Below, one piece after another: positions 50,156 to 59,546 of a stretch of 64,000 nucleotides of DNA. The position numbers were made by a program, and so were the translations under genes. The stretch comes from Acidimicrobiia bacterium. Its GTDB lineage: Bacteria > Actinomycetota > Acidimicrobiia > Acidimicrobiales > CATQHL01. Under the pieces are notes generated by a model. That model did no database searches. It was not told where the DNA came from and worked only from the letters and a program-made list of their open reading frames with translations. The stretch covers positions 32,075 through 96,074 of the forward strand of contig VXXM01000035.1 of NCBI GenBank assembly GCA_009835395.1. Reading direction: 5' to 3'. The stretch's first letter is position 1; every line of letters begins with the position of its first letter.

Positions 50156-51595
50156 ATGTTCCGCGTCTTCGTGCCGCTCGTGCTGCTCGCCCTGGCGGTC
50201 GCGACCCTGCTGGTGTCCAACCAACTGGCAGACGAACCCCCGCCGGCCGAACCGCTCGGTGTGGCCGGGGCGGACATCCCGCTGCTGGCGGCACGGCGGC
50301 TGCCGACGGTGGCCGCGAGCGCCACGCCGGTGCCGACCCCCACCCGCGAGGTGACCCTGGCACGCGACCTGACGGCGCTGGTGATCAACGCCCCGGCGCA
50401 GAGTTGCGTGGTGGTGCGCCAGGACGGCGAGGACCTGTTCGCGAAAGATCCCGATGAGCCGCTCACGCCGGCATCGGTGCAGAAGCTCGCCACCGCCCAT
50501 GCGGCCCTATCGGCTCTGGGACCCGACTACACCTATCGCACGGTGGCGATCGCCGAGTCCCCGCCGGCCGGCGGTGTCCTCCCCAGCGACCTCTACCTCC
50601 TCGGCGGTGGCGATCCGCTGCTGGCGACCGAGTCCTACGCGGCCCTGCTGGCAGCGGAGGGAGCCGAACCCACCCCGCTCGACGACCTCGCAGCCGATCT
50701 GGTCGCCGACGGGCTGACCCGCATCGAGGGGGGCGTCATCGCCGTGCAGACCCGCTACGACGACGCCACCGCGGTGTCCTCGTGGCCCGACGAGTGGATC
50801 CGGGCCGGCGTCTCGGGGACACTCAACCCGATCGCCCTCAACCAGGGGTACCGGACACCGGAGGGAATCGTCGGCACGGCGGGGCTGCTCCCCGAGCCCG
50901 AACCGGCCCTGCGCACCGCCGTCCTGTTCGACGACATGCTCGAGGCCCGCGCGGTGCGCATTCCCGAACGGCCCGGCGTGGCCGCTCCCGAGCGGGACTT
51001 CAGCGGCTACCAGGAACTGGGATCGATCGACTCGGCGCCGCTGAGCAGCTACCTGCGCTTCATGATCGCCGAGAGCGACAACACGACAGCCGAGTTGCTG
51101 CTGAAGGAAGTCGGTCTGCACTGGTCCGGCACCGGCACGACGCTCGACGGCGCTCTGGCCACCCTGGAGTTGCTGGCGGCGGACGCCGGCCGGCCGGTGC
51201 TGGTGTTCCCGCCCGCTGACGGCTCCGGGCTCAGCCCCGAGAACGAACTCACCTGCCGCCAGGTCACCGACATCCTGGAGATCGACGGCCCCGACGGGCT
51301 GCTGGCCTCCTATCTTCCTGTGGCGGGGGAGTCGGGAACCTTGCGCGATCGCTTCGTGGACTCGACCGCCACCGGACGCGTCCGGGCAAAGACCGGCTCG
51401 CTGCCCGGCGTGTTCTCCCTGGCCGGCTTCGCCACCGGCAGCGACGGTCGGCCGGTGACCTTCGCCGCCATCCTCAACGGGGAGGGCCTGGCCGAGGTCG
51501 ATGCCGACGCCTTCCTGCAGCAGCTGCTGGAGATCCTGGTGGCCCACCCCAACTACGCCGAGACCGGCGGCGACACCGTCGAGGGCGGCGGGTAG
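50156..51595 (+). CDS. D-alanyl-D-alanine carboxypeptidase/endopeptidase (PBP4/DacB family)
   Basis: Extracytoplasmic peptidoglycan enzyme, 479 residues. N-terminal anchor/signal segment VFVPLVLLALAVATLLV (4-20), then a Pro/Thr-rich spacer. Catalytic motifs: S107-V-Q-K110 in LTPASVQKLA, S307-D-N309 in ESDNTTAE, K412-T-G in AKTGSL. The S13-family insert between motifs 1 and 2 is present. The ATG at 50156 is chosen because it starts the hydrophobic segment. Confidence 0.88.
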   Translation: MFRVFVPLVLLALAVATLLVSNQLADEPPPAEPLGVAGADIPLLAARRLPTVAASATPVPTPTREVTLARDLTALVINAPAQSCVVVRQDGEDLFAKDPDEPLTPASVQKLATAHAALSALGPDYTYRTVAIAESPPAGGVLPSDLYLLGGGDPLLATESYAALLAAEGAEPTPLDDLAADLVADGLTRIEGGVIAVQTRYDDATAVSSWPDEWIRAGVSGTLNPIALNQGYRTPEGIVGTAGLLPEPEPALRTAVLFDDMLEARAVRIPERPGVAAPERDFSGYQELGSIDSAPLSSYLRFMIAESDNTTAELLLKEVGLHWSGTGTTLDGALATLELLAADAGRPVLVFPPADGSGLSPENELTCRQVTDILEIDGPDGLLASYLPVAGESGTLRDRFVDSTATGRVRAKTGSLPGVFSLAGFATGSDGRPVTFAAILNGEGLAEVDADAFLQQLLEILVAHPNYAETGGDTVEGGG

Positions 51596-51600
51596 CAGCC

Positions 51601-52281
51601 GTGGCCGCACCGCCGCCGGCTGAAACGGCGGCGCGCCGGCTGCCGATGTTCCCGTTGCAGCGGCTGCCCCTGCCGGGTTCCGCGCTGCCGCTGCACGTCT
51701 TCGAACCGCGGTACGTGGAGCTGACGAAGGTCTGTCTCGACGGGGACCGGCTGTTCGGTGTCGTGCTGATCATGCGGGGGTCGGAGGTGGGAGCCGATCC
51801 CGACCAGGTCCGCAGCGATGTCGGGGTCCTGGTGCGGATCCGCCGGGCGCGCCCCACCGAGGGGGAGCGCTGGATTCTCGAGACCGACTGCCTCGAGCGG
51901 TTGCGCGTCCGCCGCTGGCTCGCCGACGACCCCTACCCGCGAGCGCTCATCGAACCCTGGCCGGATCCCCCGACCGCGCCCGGTGCCGCCCACGTGCCTG
52001 CCGAACGCGTAACCGAGACGTACCGGCGCATCGCGGCCCTGCTCGGAGCGGAGCGGACAGGCCCCTCGCCCGAGTTGCGATTCGACGGCCTCAGCAGCGA
52101 TCCCACCCGGGCCGCCTACCAGTTGTGCAGCGCTGCGCCTGTCGGAGAACTCGACCGATTGCGCCTGCTCGAGGAGGCGGGCACCGTCGAGCGGCTCGGG
52201 TTGCTCGCTGAGCTCCTCGGCGACGTCGAGGAGACGCTCCGGCTGCTACGAGGCTCCGGCGAGGATCCCTCAGCGGACTGA
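51601..52281 (+). CDS. LON peptidase substrate-binding-domain protein
   Basis: 226 residues made of the Lon N-terminal (PF02190-type) domain without ATPase or protease parts. Diagnostic N-terminus: LPMFPLQRLPLPGSALPLHVFEPRY, then LFGVVLIMRGSEVG. Such stand-alone proteins are common in actinobacteria; role unknown, perhaps substrate or partner binding. GTG start 5 bp after the carboxypeptidase stop. Confidence 0.82.
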   Translation: MAAPPPAETAARRLPMFPLQRLPLPGSALPLHVFEPRYVELTKVCLDGDRLFGVVLIMRGSEVGADPDQVRSDVGVLVRIRRARPTEGERWILETDCLERLRVRRWLADDPYPRALIEPWPDPPTAPGAAHVPAERVTETYRRIAALLGAERTGPSPELRFDGLSSDPTRAAYQLCSAAPVGELDRLRLLEEAGTVERLGLLAELLGDVEETLRLLRGSGEDPSAD

Positions 52282-52335
52282 ATCGACCCGCCGGCGGGAG
52301 CCGAATCCCGGCTCAGAGCGCCGGGGGCCCGGCGG

Positions 52336-52341
52336 TAGACT
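52336..52341 (+). promoter_or_regulatory. Putative -10 box (leaderless)
   Basis: TAGACT, 7 nt before the ATG at 52349. Good -10 match with no Shine-Dalgarno. Confidence 0.5.
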
Positions 52342-52348
52342 CGCCGGC

Positions 52349-52762
52349 ATGGTTGTTGCCAGCGGTGACGAGTCGCGGCCCTCCGACGAACCGGCCGCCG
52401 GAACCGCTGCGCCGGAGGCCGAATCGCAACCGGACGGGTCGCCGAGCGATCCGGCCGAGGCCCTCGCCGAATTGCGTGACGTGGTCCTCGCCTATTTCCG
52501 CCAGGAAGCGGTGGACCCTCTCAAGCGTCTGGCAGCCTGGCTCGGATTCGGGCTGGCGGGCGGTGTCTTCGTCTGCACGGGACTCGTCCTGCTGGCCCTC
52601 GGCGGCCTGCGGGCGTTGCAGTCCGAGACCGGCGAGCATCTGACCGGCAGTCTCAGCTGGACGCCGTATGCGATCGTGCTGGCGGCTGTCCTCGTCGTAT
52701 TCCTCCTCGCACGCTCGGCGGCGCGGGCACGGCGTCGGGGCGCTCCGGAGGAAGAGCAGTGA
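52349..52762 (+). CDS. Phage-holin-superfamily-like membrane protein
   Basis: 137 residues: acidic Pro/Ser-rich N-terminus (~1-45), short helix LAELRDVVLAYFRQEAV, then two transmembrane segments (GLAGGVFVCTGLVLLALGGL and YAIVLAAVLVVFLLARS) and a basic tail. It resembles the actinobacterial DUF1469/phage-holin-family proteins that accompany small membrane partners. Overlaps the next gene by 4 bp (ATGA-type GTGA). Confidence 0.65.
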   Translation: MVVASGDESRPSDEPAAGTAAPEAESQPDGSPSDPAEALAELRDVVLAYFRQEAVDPLKRLAAWLGFGLAGGVFVCTGLVLLALGGLRALQSETGEHLTGSLSWTPYAIVLAAVLVVFLLARSAARARRRGAPEEEQ

Positions 52763-52974
52763 ACGCCGCTCGACCCGGCGACATCACCCGGGAGGATCTC
52801 CTGGCCCGGCTCCAGCAGGTGGCCGACGCCGTCAACTCCTCCAGCGCGCCGGCGCGGCGGAGCGGGTTCCGCCTCGGCGTGATCGCCGGGGTGGCTCTCG
52901 TGATCCTGGCGTTCTTCCTGGGCAGGCGACGCGGCCGCCTCACGCGCACCTTCGTCGAGCTCCGCCGGTACTGA
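52759..52974 (+). CDS. Small single-pass membrane protein
   Basis: 71 residues. Helical N-terminus ITREDLLARLQQVADAV, one membrane segment FRLGVIAGVALVILAFFLG, and a very basic end GRRRGRLTRTFVELRRY. Coupled to the preceding membrane-protein gene by a 4-bp overlap, suggesting a small membrane complex. Family not identified. Confidence 0.65.
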   Translation: MNAARPGDITREDLLARLQQVADAVNSSSAPARRSGFRLGVIAGVALVILAFFLGRRRGRLTRTFVELRRY

Positions 52975-52978
52975 ACCC

Positions 52979-53209
52979 GTGGCCGGCGCACCCACGAGCC
53001 GCCCCCTGGCACTGGCACGACGGCGGGGCATCACCCGTGGGCTGCTCGGGGGCAGCACCTTCTGGCTGCTGGCCGGTGTGCTGGCGTGGGGCCTGCGGGG
53101 CCTGCGCGGGGCGCTCGGTTCCACCCGGCCGGCTGCCCGCACGACATTGCGGCTGAAGCCGGGGGAGCGGCTCGTGGTCTCGCACGGCGCGCCGCCGCGG
53201 CGCCGCTGA
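52979..53209 (+). CDS. Small basic membrane-associated protein
   Basis: 76 residues from the GTG at 52979. One weak hydrophobic segment STFWLLAGVLAWGLRGL flanked by Arg-rich stretches; the C-terminus LRLKPGERLVVSHGAPP forms a conserved-looking beta stretch. Third member of the small membrane-protein cluster; 4 bp after the previous stop. Function unknown. Confidence 0.6.
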   Translation: MAGAPTSRPLALARRRGITRGLLGGSTFWLLAGVLAWGLRGLRGALGSTRPAARTTLRLKPGERLVVSHGAPPRRR

Positions 53210-53222
53210 GTCACCGGACCTC

Positions 53223-54050
53223 GTGAGCCAGCAGAGCGAGAATCCCGCCGGCGGGGAAGCGAGCGCGCCGGGCGCCGACGGCGAGGGCTTCGGCGGCGGG
53301 GAGCTGGTGCTGCTGGTCGACCGGAAGAACCGCAGCTACCTGCGCCGCCTCGAGCCGGGAGGGTTCTTCCACTCCCATTCGGGGCTGGTGGCTTGGGACG
53401 ACCTGCTCGGCCGTCCCGAGGGCAGCGAGGTGCGCTCGATCGGAGGCACCCGGTTTCAGGCCTTCCGCCCCACGCTGTCGGACTTCGTGGTGAAGATGAA
53501 GCGCGGTGCACAGGTGATCTACCCGAAGGATCTCGGCCCCATGCTCCTGCTCGCCGACATCGCTCCGGGTCATCGGGTCCTGGAATCCGGCGTGGGTTCG
53601 GGGGCGCTGTCGCTGGCGCTGCTGCGGGCCGGTGCGGAGGTGTTCGGCTACGAGATCCGCGGCGACTTCGCCCGCCGCGCTCGCAAGAACGTGCAGGAGT
53701 TCCTCGGCACCGACGCGCTGTCCCGCTACCACATCTCCGAGCGCGACTGCTACGACGGCATCGACGTGGAGGACCTCGACCGCGTGGCGCTGGACCTGCC
53801 CGAGCCCTGGCGGGTCGTGCCGCACGCCGCCGGTCGTCTCCGGCCCGGCGGCCTCCTCATCGCCTACACCCCCAGCGTGCTGCAGGCCACGCAACTACGC
53901 GAGTCGCTGGAGCGGGGACCTTGGGCGCTCGCGGCAACCGTGGAGGTGCTGCAGCGGAGCTGGCACATCGCCGGTGAGGCCGTCCGGCCGGACCACCGCA
54001 TGATCGCCCACACCGGGTTTCTGACCCACGCCCGGCGGCTGCCCACCTAG
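53223..54050 (+). CDS. trmI: tRNA (adenine58-N1)-methyltransferase
   Basis: Methylates A58 of tRNA using SAM. 275 residues. The N-terminal beta domain includes GEL-VLLVDRKNRSYLRRLEPGG, and IYPKDLGPMLLLADIAPGHRVLESGVGSGALSLAL contains SAM motif I. The C-terminus has RPDHRMIAHTGFLTHARR. Location upstream of the mpa-dop-pup-prcBA locus is the same as in mycobacteria. GTG start. Confidence 0.9.
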   Translation: MSQQSENPAGGEASAPGADGEGFGGGELVLLVDRKNRSYLRRLEPGGFFHSHSGLVAWDDLLGRPEGSEVRSIGGTRFQAFRPTLSDFVVKMKRGAQVIYPKDLGPMLLLADIAPGHRVLESGVGSGALSLALLRAGAEVFGYEIRGDFARRARKNVQEFLGTDALSRYHISERDCYDGIDVEDLDRVALDLPEPWRVVPHAAGRLRPGGLLIAYTPSVLQATQLRESLERGPWALAATVEVLQRSWHIAGEAVRPDHRMIAHTGFLTHARRLPT

Positions 54051-54056
54051 GGACAC

Positions 54057-54566
54057 GTGAACCTCCTCGACCTGGGTGTGCTGGGTCTCCTGCTGCTGGT
54101 GGCGCTGGTGGGGTTGCGGACCGGCCTGCTCCGGCCCGGTCTGGCCTGGCTGGGTATCGCACCCGGTCTCTGGGGGGCGGTCCGCCTCCTGCCGTGGGCG
54201 CTCTCCGAACTCGCTCCCGCCGCCGAGCGGTGGCACCCGACGGCCTACCCGCTGGGCGTCAGCGCGGGGATCTTGGTGGCCGGCGCGCTGGTGGGCCACA
54301 TCGCCGGATTCGCGCTGGGGCGGCTGCTGCACCTCGCCCTGCCGGAGTCACTGCGCACCGCCGATCGGGTCGCCGGATTCGTGGCCGCGGCCGCTGTGGC
54401 GGGAGCCCTCGTCTGGCTGCTGGCCCCGACCGCGGCCAGCACACCCGGCTGGTTCGCCGAAGCGAGCGAGGACTCGCTGCTGGTGCGGGCGAGCCTGGAG
54501 CATCTGCCGTCACCGCCGGAGGATCTGGACCGAGTCGTGGCGTGGGTTCGTCTCGACTCCGGCTAG
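54057..54566 (+). CDS. CvpA-like membrane protein
   Basis: 169 residues with four predicted membrane segments (LLDLGVLGLLLLVALVGLR; AYPLGVSAGILVAGALVGHI; VAGFVAAAAVAGALVWLLA and one between). The layout, with a first helix followed by a glycine-rich loop and GRLLHLALPE, is like colicin V production protein CvpA. GTG start 6 bp after trmI. Precise role unknown. Confidence 0.6.
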   Translation: MNLLDLGVLGLLLLVALVGLRTGLLRPGLAWLGIAPGLWGAVRLLPWALSELAPAAERWHPTAYPLGVSAGILVAGALVGHIAGFALGRLLHLALPESLRTADRVAGFVAAAAVAGALVWLLAPTAASTPGWFAEASEDSLLVRASLEHLPSPPEDLDRVVAWVRLDSG

Positions 54567-54612
54567 CGGGCCGGAGATGCCGGGAACCGACTCCTCAGGG
54601 AGAACGCCGAGT

Positions 54613-54636
54613 CGCCTGCCGCGACGCCCGCAGGCG
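54613..54636. terminator. Hairpin between convergent genes
   Basis: CGCCTGC (54613-54619) pairs with GCAGGCG (54630-54636), loop 10 nt, between the CvpA-like stop (54566) and the ferredoxin stop (54639). Likely bidirectional terminator, no T-tract. Confidence 0.45.
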
Positions 54637-54638
54637 CC

Positions 54639-54878
54639 TCAGGCGTCGATCTCGATGAAGATGCACTCTCCGGGGCATTCCTCGGCGGACTCGATCGTCG
54701 CCTCTTCCTGACCCTCGGGTACGACGGCCAGCCCGGTGGGGCCGCCCGGATCGCTGAAGATGGTGTCACCCTCACGCACGTACGCCAGGCCATCGTCGAG
54801 CAGCGTGAACACGTCCGGAGCGATCTCCTCGCAGAGACCGTCGCCCGTGCAAAGATCCTGGTCGATCCAGACCTTCAT
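54639..54878 (-). CDS. Ferredoxin, 3Fe-4S/4Fe-4S single-cluster type
   Basis: 79-residue acidic electron carrier. MKVWIDQDLCTGDGLCEEIAPDVF contains the C-x5-C pattern, and the C-terminal ECPGECIFIEID supplies the third ligand plus an extra cysteine. The C-x5-C spacing is typical of actinobacterial 3Fe-4S ferredoxins that serve P450s. GGGAG precedes the ATG. No P450 or reductase is nearby; it stands alone, antisense to the proteasome operon direction. Confidence 0.82.
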   Translation of the reverse strand: MKVWIDQDLCTGDGLCEEIAPDVFTLLDDGLAYVREGDTIFSDPGGPTGLAVVPEGQEEATIESAEECPGECIFIEIDA

Positions 54879-54938
54879 CTTGCCGCTCCCCGATTGACTG
54901 GATGGTGCGTGGCTGACCGGTAAATCACCGCCGCGGTG

Positions 54939-54944
54939 AGTATA
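54939..54944 (-). promoter_or_regulatory. Putative -10 box of ferredoxin gene
   Basis: On the minus strand TATACT, about 60 nt upstream of the ferredoxin ATG. No clear -35 box at 17 nt. Confidence 0.4.
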
Positions 54945-55088
54945 GCGCCGGCCCGGGCGCGCCCCGCATGGACCCTGCCCGGAGCCCACGGTCGACTCTG
55001 ATGCGAGCGCACCGCGGCCGGAGCGAGTGTAGTCACCTGAACCTATGGCGCCGCGTGTAGGGTCGCATCCGACGACCGGCGGAGGGAG

Positions 55089-56822
55089 GTGAGAACCATC
55101 GACGAGGTGCCCAAGGATCAGGCCGTGCAGCTGAAACTGCTGCGCCAAGAGATCGAGGCGCTACGCCGGCGCCTGCAGGACACCCCTCAGCGCATCCGCA
55201 CGCTGGAGGAGCGGCTGCTCGAGACCAAGGGGCAGCTGGCCCAGGCCGTCTCGCAGAACGAGAAGCTCACCCACACCCTGCGCGAGGCGCGCGAACACAT
55301 CAGCGCGCTGCGAGAGGAGGTCGAGAAGCTCACCCAGACCCCGAACGCCTACGGCACCGTGCTCCAACTCAACGACGACGGCACCGTCGACGTCTTCTCG
55401 TCCGGGCGGAAGATGCGCGTGGCGATCCATCCCGAGGTGGAGGGCACCCTTGAACGCGGCCAGGAGGTGGCGCTGAACGATTCGCTCAGCGTGGTGCTGG
55501 CCCGCGCCGCCGACGGCACCGGCGAGGTGGTCACCCTGACCGAACTGCTGGAGGGCGGTCGCCGGGCGGTGGTGAGTTGCCGCGCCGACGAGGAGCGTGT
55601 CGTGGATCTGGCCGAGCACCTGGCCGGTGTGCCCCTCCGCGTCGGCGACCCGATGCTCATGGACACCCGCTCCGGCCTCCTCACCGAGCGACTCGTGCGC
55701 TCGGAGGTGGAGGATCTGGTGCTTGAGGAGGTCCCCGAGGTCACCTACGACGACGTCGGGGGACTCGACGCGCAGATCGAGAAGATCACCGACGCCGTGG
55801 AACTCCCCTTCCTGCACGCCGACCTGTTCGCCGAGCATCGCCTGCCGGCCCCGAAGGGCATCCTGCTCTACGGGCCGCCCGGCTGCGGCAAGACCCTCAT
55901 CGCCAAGGCCGTCGCCAACTCTCTCGCCACCAAGGTGGCGGCCGCCACGGGCAACGAGAAGGCGCGGAGCTACTTCCTGAACATCAAGGGACCGGAGCTG
56001 CTCAACAAGTACGTCGGTGAGACGGAGCGCCAGATCCGCAGGGTCTTCCAGCAGGCCCGGGACCGCTCGGCGGAGGGCTGGCCGGTCATCGTGTTCTTCG
56101 ACGAGATGGAGTCGCTGTTCCGCATGCGCGGCAGCGGCATCAGTTCGGACATGGAGTCCACCGTCGTGCCGCAGCTTCTCGCCGAGATCGACGGAGTGGA
56201 GGCGCTGCGGAACGTCATCGTGATCGGCGCCTCCAACCGCGAGGACCTGATCGATCCGGCGATCCTGCGCCCGGGACGCCTCGACGTGAAGATCAAGATC
56301 GAACGGCCCGACGCCGAGGCGGCTGCGGCGATCTTCTCCCGCTATCTCACCGTGGACCTGCCGATCGCCCACAGCGCCGTCGAGACCATCGGCGGCGGCG
56401 AGAGGGACAAGGCGGTGCGCGGCATGATCGAGCAGACGGTCGCCGAGATGTACAGCACCGAGCAGCGCAACGAGTTCCTCGAGGTCACCTACCAGAACGG
56501 CGACAAGGAGACGATGTACTTCCGTGACTTCGCCTCCGGGGCCATGGTCGAGAACATCGTGCGGCGGGCCAAGAAGCTGGCCATCAAGCGCGTCATCGCC
56601 GGCGGTCCCGGCGGCATCACCCTCGACGACCTGCTTCACTCGGTCGGCCAGGAGCACGCCGAGCACGAGGACCTGCCCAACACCACCAATCCCGACGACT
56701 GGGCCAAGATCGCCGGCAAGAAGGGCGAGCGGATCACCTTCGTGCGCACGCTCGTGCACCGAGACGACACCAACGCCGGCGGCCGCTCCATCGAGCGCGT
56801 CGCCACCGGCCAGTACCTGTAA
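55089..56822 (+). CDS. mpa: Proteasome-associated AAA ATPase (Mpa/ARC)
   Basis: Hexameric unfoldase that recognises pupylated proteins and feeds them to the 20S proteasome. 577 residues from the GTG at 55089 with GGAGGGAGGTG upstream. Coiled coil ~10-80 (binds Pup), OB domains ~90-220, AAA domain with Walker A GPPGCGKT at 262-269 and Walker B ending Asp338-Glu339. The protein ends in GQYL, the C-terminal tail that docks into the alpha ring. First gene of the Pup locus. Confidence 0.96.
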   Translation: MRTIDEVPKDQAVQLKLLRQEIEALRRRLQDTPQRIRTLEERLLETKGQLAQAVSQNEKLTHTLREAREHISALREEVEKLTQTPNAYGTVLQLNDDGTVDVFSSGRKMRVAIHPEVEGTLERGQEVALNDSLSVVLARAADGTGEVVTLTELLEGGRRAVVSCRADEERVVDLAEHLAGVPLRVGDPMLMDTRSGLLTERLVRSEVEDLVLEEVPEVTYDDVGGLDAQIEKITDAVELPFLHADLFAEHRLPAPKGILLYGPPGCGKTLIAKAVANSLATKVAAATGNEKARSYFLNIKGPELLNKYVGETERQIRRVFQQARDRSAEGWPVIVFFDEMESLFRMRGSGISSDMESTVVPQLLAEIDGVEALRNVIVIGASNREDLIDPAILRPGRLDVKIKIERPDAEAAAAIFSRYLTVDLPIAHSAVETIGGGERDKAVRGMIEQTVAEMYSTEQRNEFLEVTYQNGDKETMYFRDFASGAMVENIVRRAKKLAIKRVIAGGPGGITLDDLLHSVGQEHAEHEDLPNTTNPDDWAKIAGKKGERITFVRTLVHRDDTNAGGRSIERVATGQYL

Positions 56823-56842
56823 CACCGCGGACCTCGCCGAAC

Positions 56843-58348
56843 GTGGTCGTCCCCAAGATCTGCGGGCTCGAGACCGAGTACGGGATCACCCATCGCGGTG
56901 CCGAGGAGTCCAACCCGATCACGGCCTCCTCGCTGCTGATCAACGCCTACCTGTCCGGCCTCCAGCACGCGCCCGGCTCGCCGATCGCACGCGTCGAGTG
57001 GGACTTCGAGGACGAGATGCCCGGCCGCGACGCCCGCGGCGTCGGCGGGGGGGACATCGGTTACGAGCCCGAGACGCATCTCGTCAACGCCGTGCTGACC
57101 AACGGCTCGCGCTACTACGTGGATCACGCCCACCCCGAGATCTCCGGGCCGGAGTGCGCCGATGCCCGCAGCGCCGTGGTCTGGGACCGGGCGGCCGACC
57201 TCATCGCCCAGCGCTCCATGGAGGCGGCGCGGGCGTTGCTGCCGGAGGGTCAGGAACTCGTCGTCTACAAGAACAACTCCGACGGCAAGGGGAACTCCTA
57301 CGGCTGCCACGAGAACTACCTCATGGATCGCGCCACGCCCTTCGGGCGCATCGTGCACGGGGCCACCCCCCACTTCGTCACCCGGCAGATCTTCTGCGGG
57401 GCCGGGAAGGTGGGGACCGAGGCGGCGGGGGTGGAGCGCTTCTCGGTCCCGTTCCAACTCAGCCAGCGGGCCGACTTCTTCGAGGAGGAGGTGGGGCTGG
57501 AGACGACGCTCAAGCGACCGATCGTGAACACCCGCGACGAGCCCCACGCCGATGCCCGGCACTACCGGAGGCTGCACGTCATCGTCGGCGACGCCAACCT
57601 CGCCGAGGTGGCCACCTTCCTGAAGGTCGGCACCACCGCCCTGGTGCTGGCCCTGGTGGAGCACGACCTGTTCCCCGACGACCTGGCTCTGGCCGCGCCG
57701 GTGCAGGCCATCAGGGCGGTCAGCTGCGACCTGAGCCTGCGGCGCCCGTTCCGGCTCGCCGACGGCACCAGCGCGACCGCCCTCGATGTGCAGTGGGAAC
57801 TCCTCGAGCGCTGCGCCAAGTACTGCCATGACGTCGGCACCGAGGCGGTGGGCGGCGCGGTCGCCGACGAGGTGCTGGCGCGCTGGGAGACGGTGCTCAC
57901 CCAGTTGGAGACCGAACCGCTCAGCCCCGCGACGACCGTCGACTGGGTGGCCAAGTACCGCCTGCTGGACGCCTACCGCTCCCGCAACGGCTGCGACTGG
58001 AACGATTCCCGCCTGCAGGCCCTGGACCTGCAGTATCACGACCTGCGCCCGGAGCGCTCGGTGGCGGACCGCCTGTCACTGGAGCGCCTCGTGGACGCCG
58101 AGCAGGTCCGGTGGGCCACCGAGAACCCTCCGCCGGACACCAGGGCCTACTTCCGCGGCCGCTGCCTCCAGCAGTTCTCCTCCCACGTCGTGGCGGCCAA
58201 CTGGGACTCGGTGGTCTTCGACCTCGGCGGCGAGACCCTGCGCCGGGTCCCCATGATGGAACCTGCCCGCGGAACCCGGCAACATGTGGCTAGCTTGTTC
58301 GACGAGTGTCCGACCCCGGCCGACCTCATCGGGAGGCTGCAGCAGTGA
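56843..58348 (+). CDS. dop: Depupylase/deamidase of Pup (Dop)
   Basis: Deamidates the C-terminal Gln of Pup to Glu and also removes Pup from substrates. 501 residues, carboxylate-amine-ligase-like fold related to PafA. N-terminal ICGLETEYGI binds ATP/Mg; nucleophile Asp94 in YYVDHAHPEISGPE. An insertion at residues ~40-75 rich in Gly/Asp (RDARGVGGGDIG) is the Dop loop absent from PafA, which fixes the assignment. Located between mpa and pup as usual. Confidence 0.95.
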   Translation: MVVPKICGLETEYGITHRGAEESNPITASSLLINAYLSGLQHAPGSPIARVEWDFEDEMPGRDARGVGGGDIGYEPETHLVNAVLTNGSRYYVDHAHPEISGPECADARSAVVWDRAADLIAQRSMEAARALLPEGQELVVYKNNSDGKGNSYGCHENYLMDRATPFGRIVHGATPHFVTRQIFCGAGKVGTEAAGVERFSVPFQLSQRADFFEEEVGLETTLKRPIVNTRDEPHADARHYRRLHVIVGDANLAEVATFLKVGTTALVLALVEHDLFPDDLALAAPVQAIRAVSCDLSLRRPFRLADGTSATALDVQWELLERCAKYCHDVGTEAVGGAVADEVLARWETVLTQLETEPLSPATTVDWVAKYRLLDAYRSRNGCDWNDSRLQALDLQYHDLRPERSVADRLSLERLVDAEQVRWATENPPPDTRAYFRGRCLQQFSSHVVAANWDSVVFDLGGETLRRVPMMEPARGTRQHVASLFDECPTPADLIGRLQQ

Positions 58349-58366
58349 TGGGTGAGCGCGAGAACC

Positions 58367-58564
58367 ATGGCTGAACGAGAGCGGATCCAGAAGTCGTCCC
58401 GGCCGAGCAGCGAATCGGTCCCGGAGGAGGAGGCGCCGACCGCCAGCCCCACCGGTGACCGTCTGAAGGCGGAACTCGACGACCTCCTCGACGAGATCGA
58501 CGAGGTGCTCGAGACCAACGCCGAGGAGTTCGTCAACTCCTACATCCAAAAGGGCGGCCAGTAG
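58367..58564 (+). CDS. pup: Prokaryotic ubiquitin-like protein Pup
   Basis: 65-residue intrinsically disordered protein tag. It starts [11 protein letters not shown] from the ATG at 58367; a GTG at 58352 would add five residues. Helical segment [20 protein letters not shown] binds the Mpa coiled coil. It ends in YIQKGGQ: the C-terminal Gln must be deamidated by Dop before ligation to lysines by PafA. 18 bp after dop. Confidence 0.96.
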   Translation: MAERERIQKSSRPSSESVPEEEAPTASPTGDRLKAELDDLLDEIDEVLETNAEEFVNSYIQKGGQ

Positions 58565-58625
58565 CGCCCGCGCCGGGCAGGCCCGCCGGCGCCGCCGGAG
58601 GCCGCGCTCGCCGGATCGGTGGGAG

Positions 58626-58631
58626 TAGCCT
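58626..58631 (+). promoter_or_regulatory. Putative internal -10 box before prcB
   Basis: TAGCCT, 6 nt before the prcB ATG in the 73-bp gap after pup. May give a separate leaderless transcript for prcBA. Confidence 0.35.
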
Positions 58632-58637
58632 CACGTC

Positions 58638-59495
58638 ATGAGCCTGCCGCTGCTTCGGGGCCTGCCCACCTTCGGCGCCGATGAGGATCCGGGGCCCAGT
58701 TTCACCGGTCTCCTCGCCGCGGCGGGACTTCCCGCCGACGTCGGCCGCCCCGACGTAGCGGCCCCGGGGGACCTGTCCGGGGTGACCCACGGCACCACGG
58801 TGGTGGCGCTGCGTCACCGTGACGGGGTGGTCATGGCGGGGGACCGGCGGGCGACCGCGGGGAATCTGATCAGCCACCGCAGCATCGAGAAGGTGTATCC
58901 CGCGGGCCGCCACGCCGGCGTGGCCATCGCCGGCGCGGCGGGGCCGTCGATGGAGATGGTGCGCCTGTTCCAGCTGCAGCTGGAGCACTACGAGAAGGTC
59001 GAGGGGCAGCCGCTCAGCCTGGACGGCCAGGCAAACCAGCTCAGCCAGATGGTCAGAGCGAACCTCACCTCAGCGCTGCGGGGACTGCTGGTCGTTCCGC
59101 TGTTCGCGGGCTGGGACGAGCGCCGCCGGTGCGGCCGCCTCTTCCAGTACGACGTGACCGGAGGTCGCTACGAGGAGCAGGACTACGCCGCCGGCGGCTC
59201 GGGCAGCCTGCACGCCGGCACGGTCGTGAAGCTGGGTTTCCGGCCTGGGTTGGAGCCCTCGGCGGCCGTCGACCTGGCCATCTCCGCGCTCTTCCAGGCC
59301 GCGGATGAGGACTCCGCCACCGGCGGACCCGACCTCGTCCGGGGGATCTTCCCCGTGGTGGTCGACATCGACGCCGACGGTTACCGGCGACTCGACGATC
59401 CCCAGGTGGAGGAGCGCTTCCGGGCCCTGCTCGCCGCGCTCGACGCCGACGGCGGCGAGGCGCACATCGAACGGAGTTCCGGTGACGCCGGCTGA
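58638..59495 (+). CDS. prcB: 20S proteasome beta subunit
   Basis: Catalytic subunit, 285 residues. A 52-residue propeptide ends at HG|TTVVAL, so Thr53 becomes the N-terminal nucleophile. Mature Asp17 and Lys33, needed for catalysis, are present (MAGDRRAT; IEKVYP). GSGSLHAG near the middle is conserved. Followed by prcA. Confidence 0.96.
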   Translation: MSLPLLRGLPTFGADEDPGPSFTGLLAAAGLPADVGRPDVAAPGDLSGVTHGTTVVALRHRDGVVMAGDRRATAGNLISHRSIEKVYPAGRHAGVAIAGAAGPSMEMVRLFQLQLEHYEKVEGQPLSLDGQANQLSQMVRANLTSALRGLLVVPLFAGWDERRRCGRLFQYDVTGGRYEEQDYAAGGSGSLHAGTVVKLGFRPGLEPSAAVDLAISALFQAADEDSATGGPDLVRGIFPVVVDIDADGYRRLDDPQVEERFRALLAALDADGGEAHIERSSGDAG

Positions 59496-59546
59496 GCCGG
59501 AGATGCCGCCGGAGCGCCGGCGCGCTGCACGAGACGGGTGCCGCCC

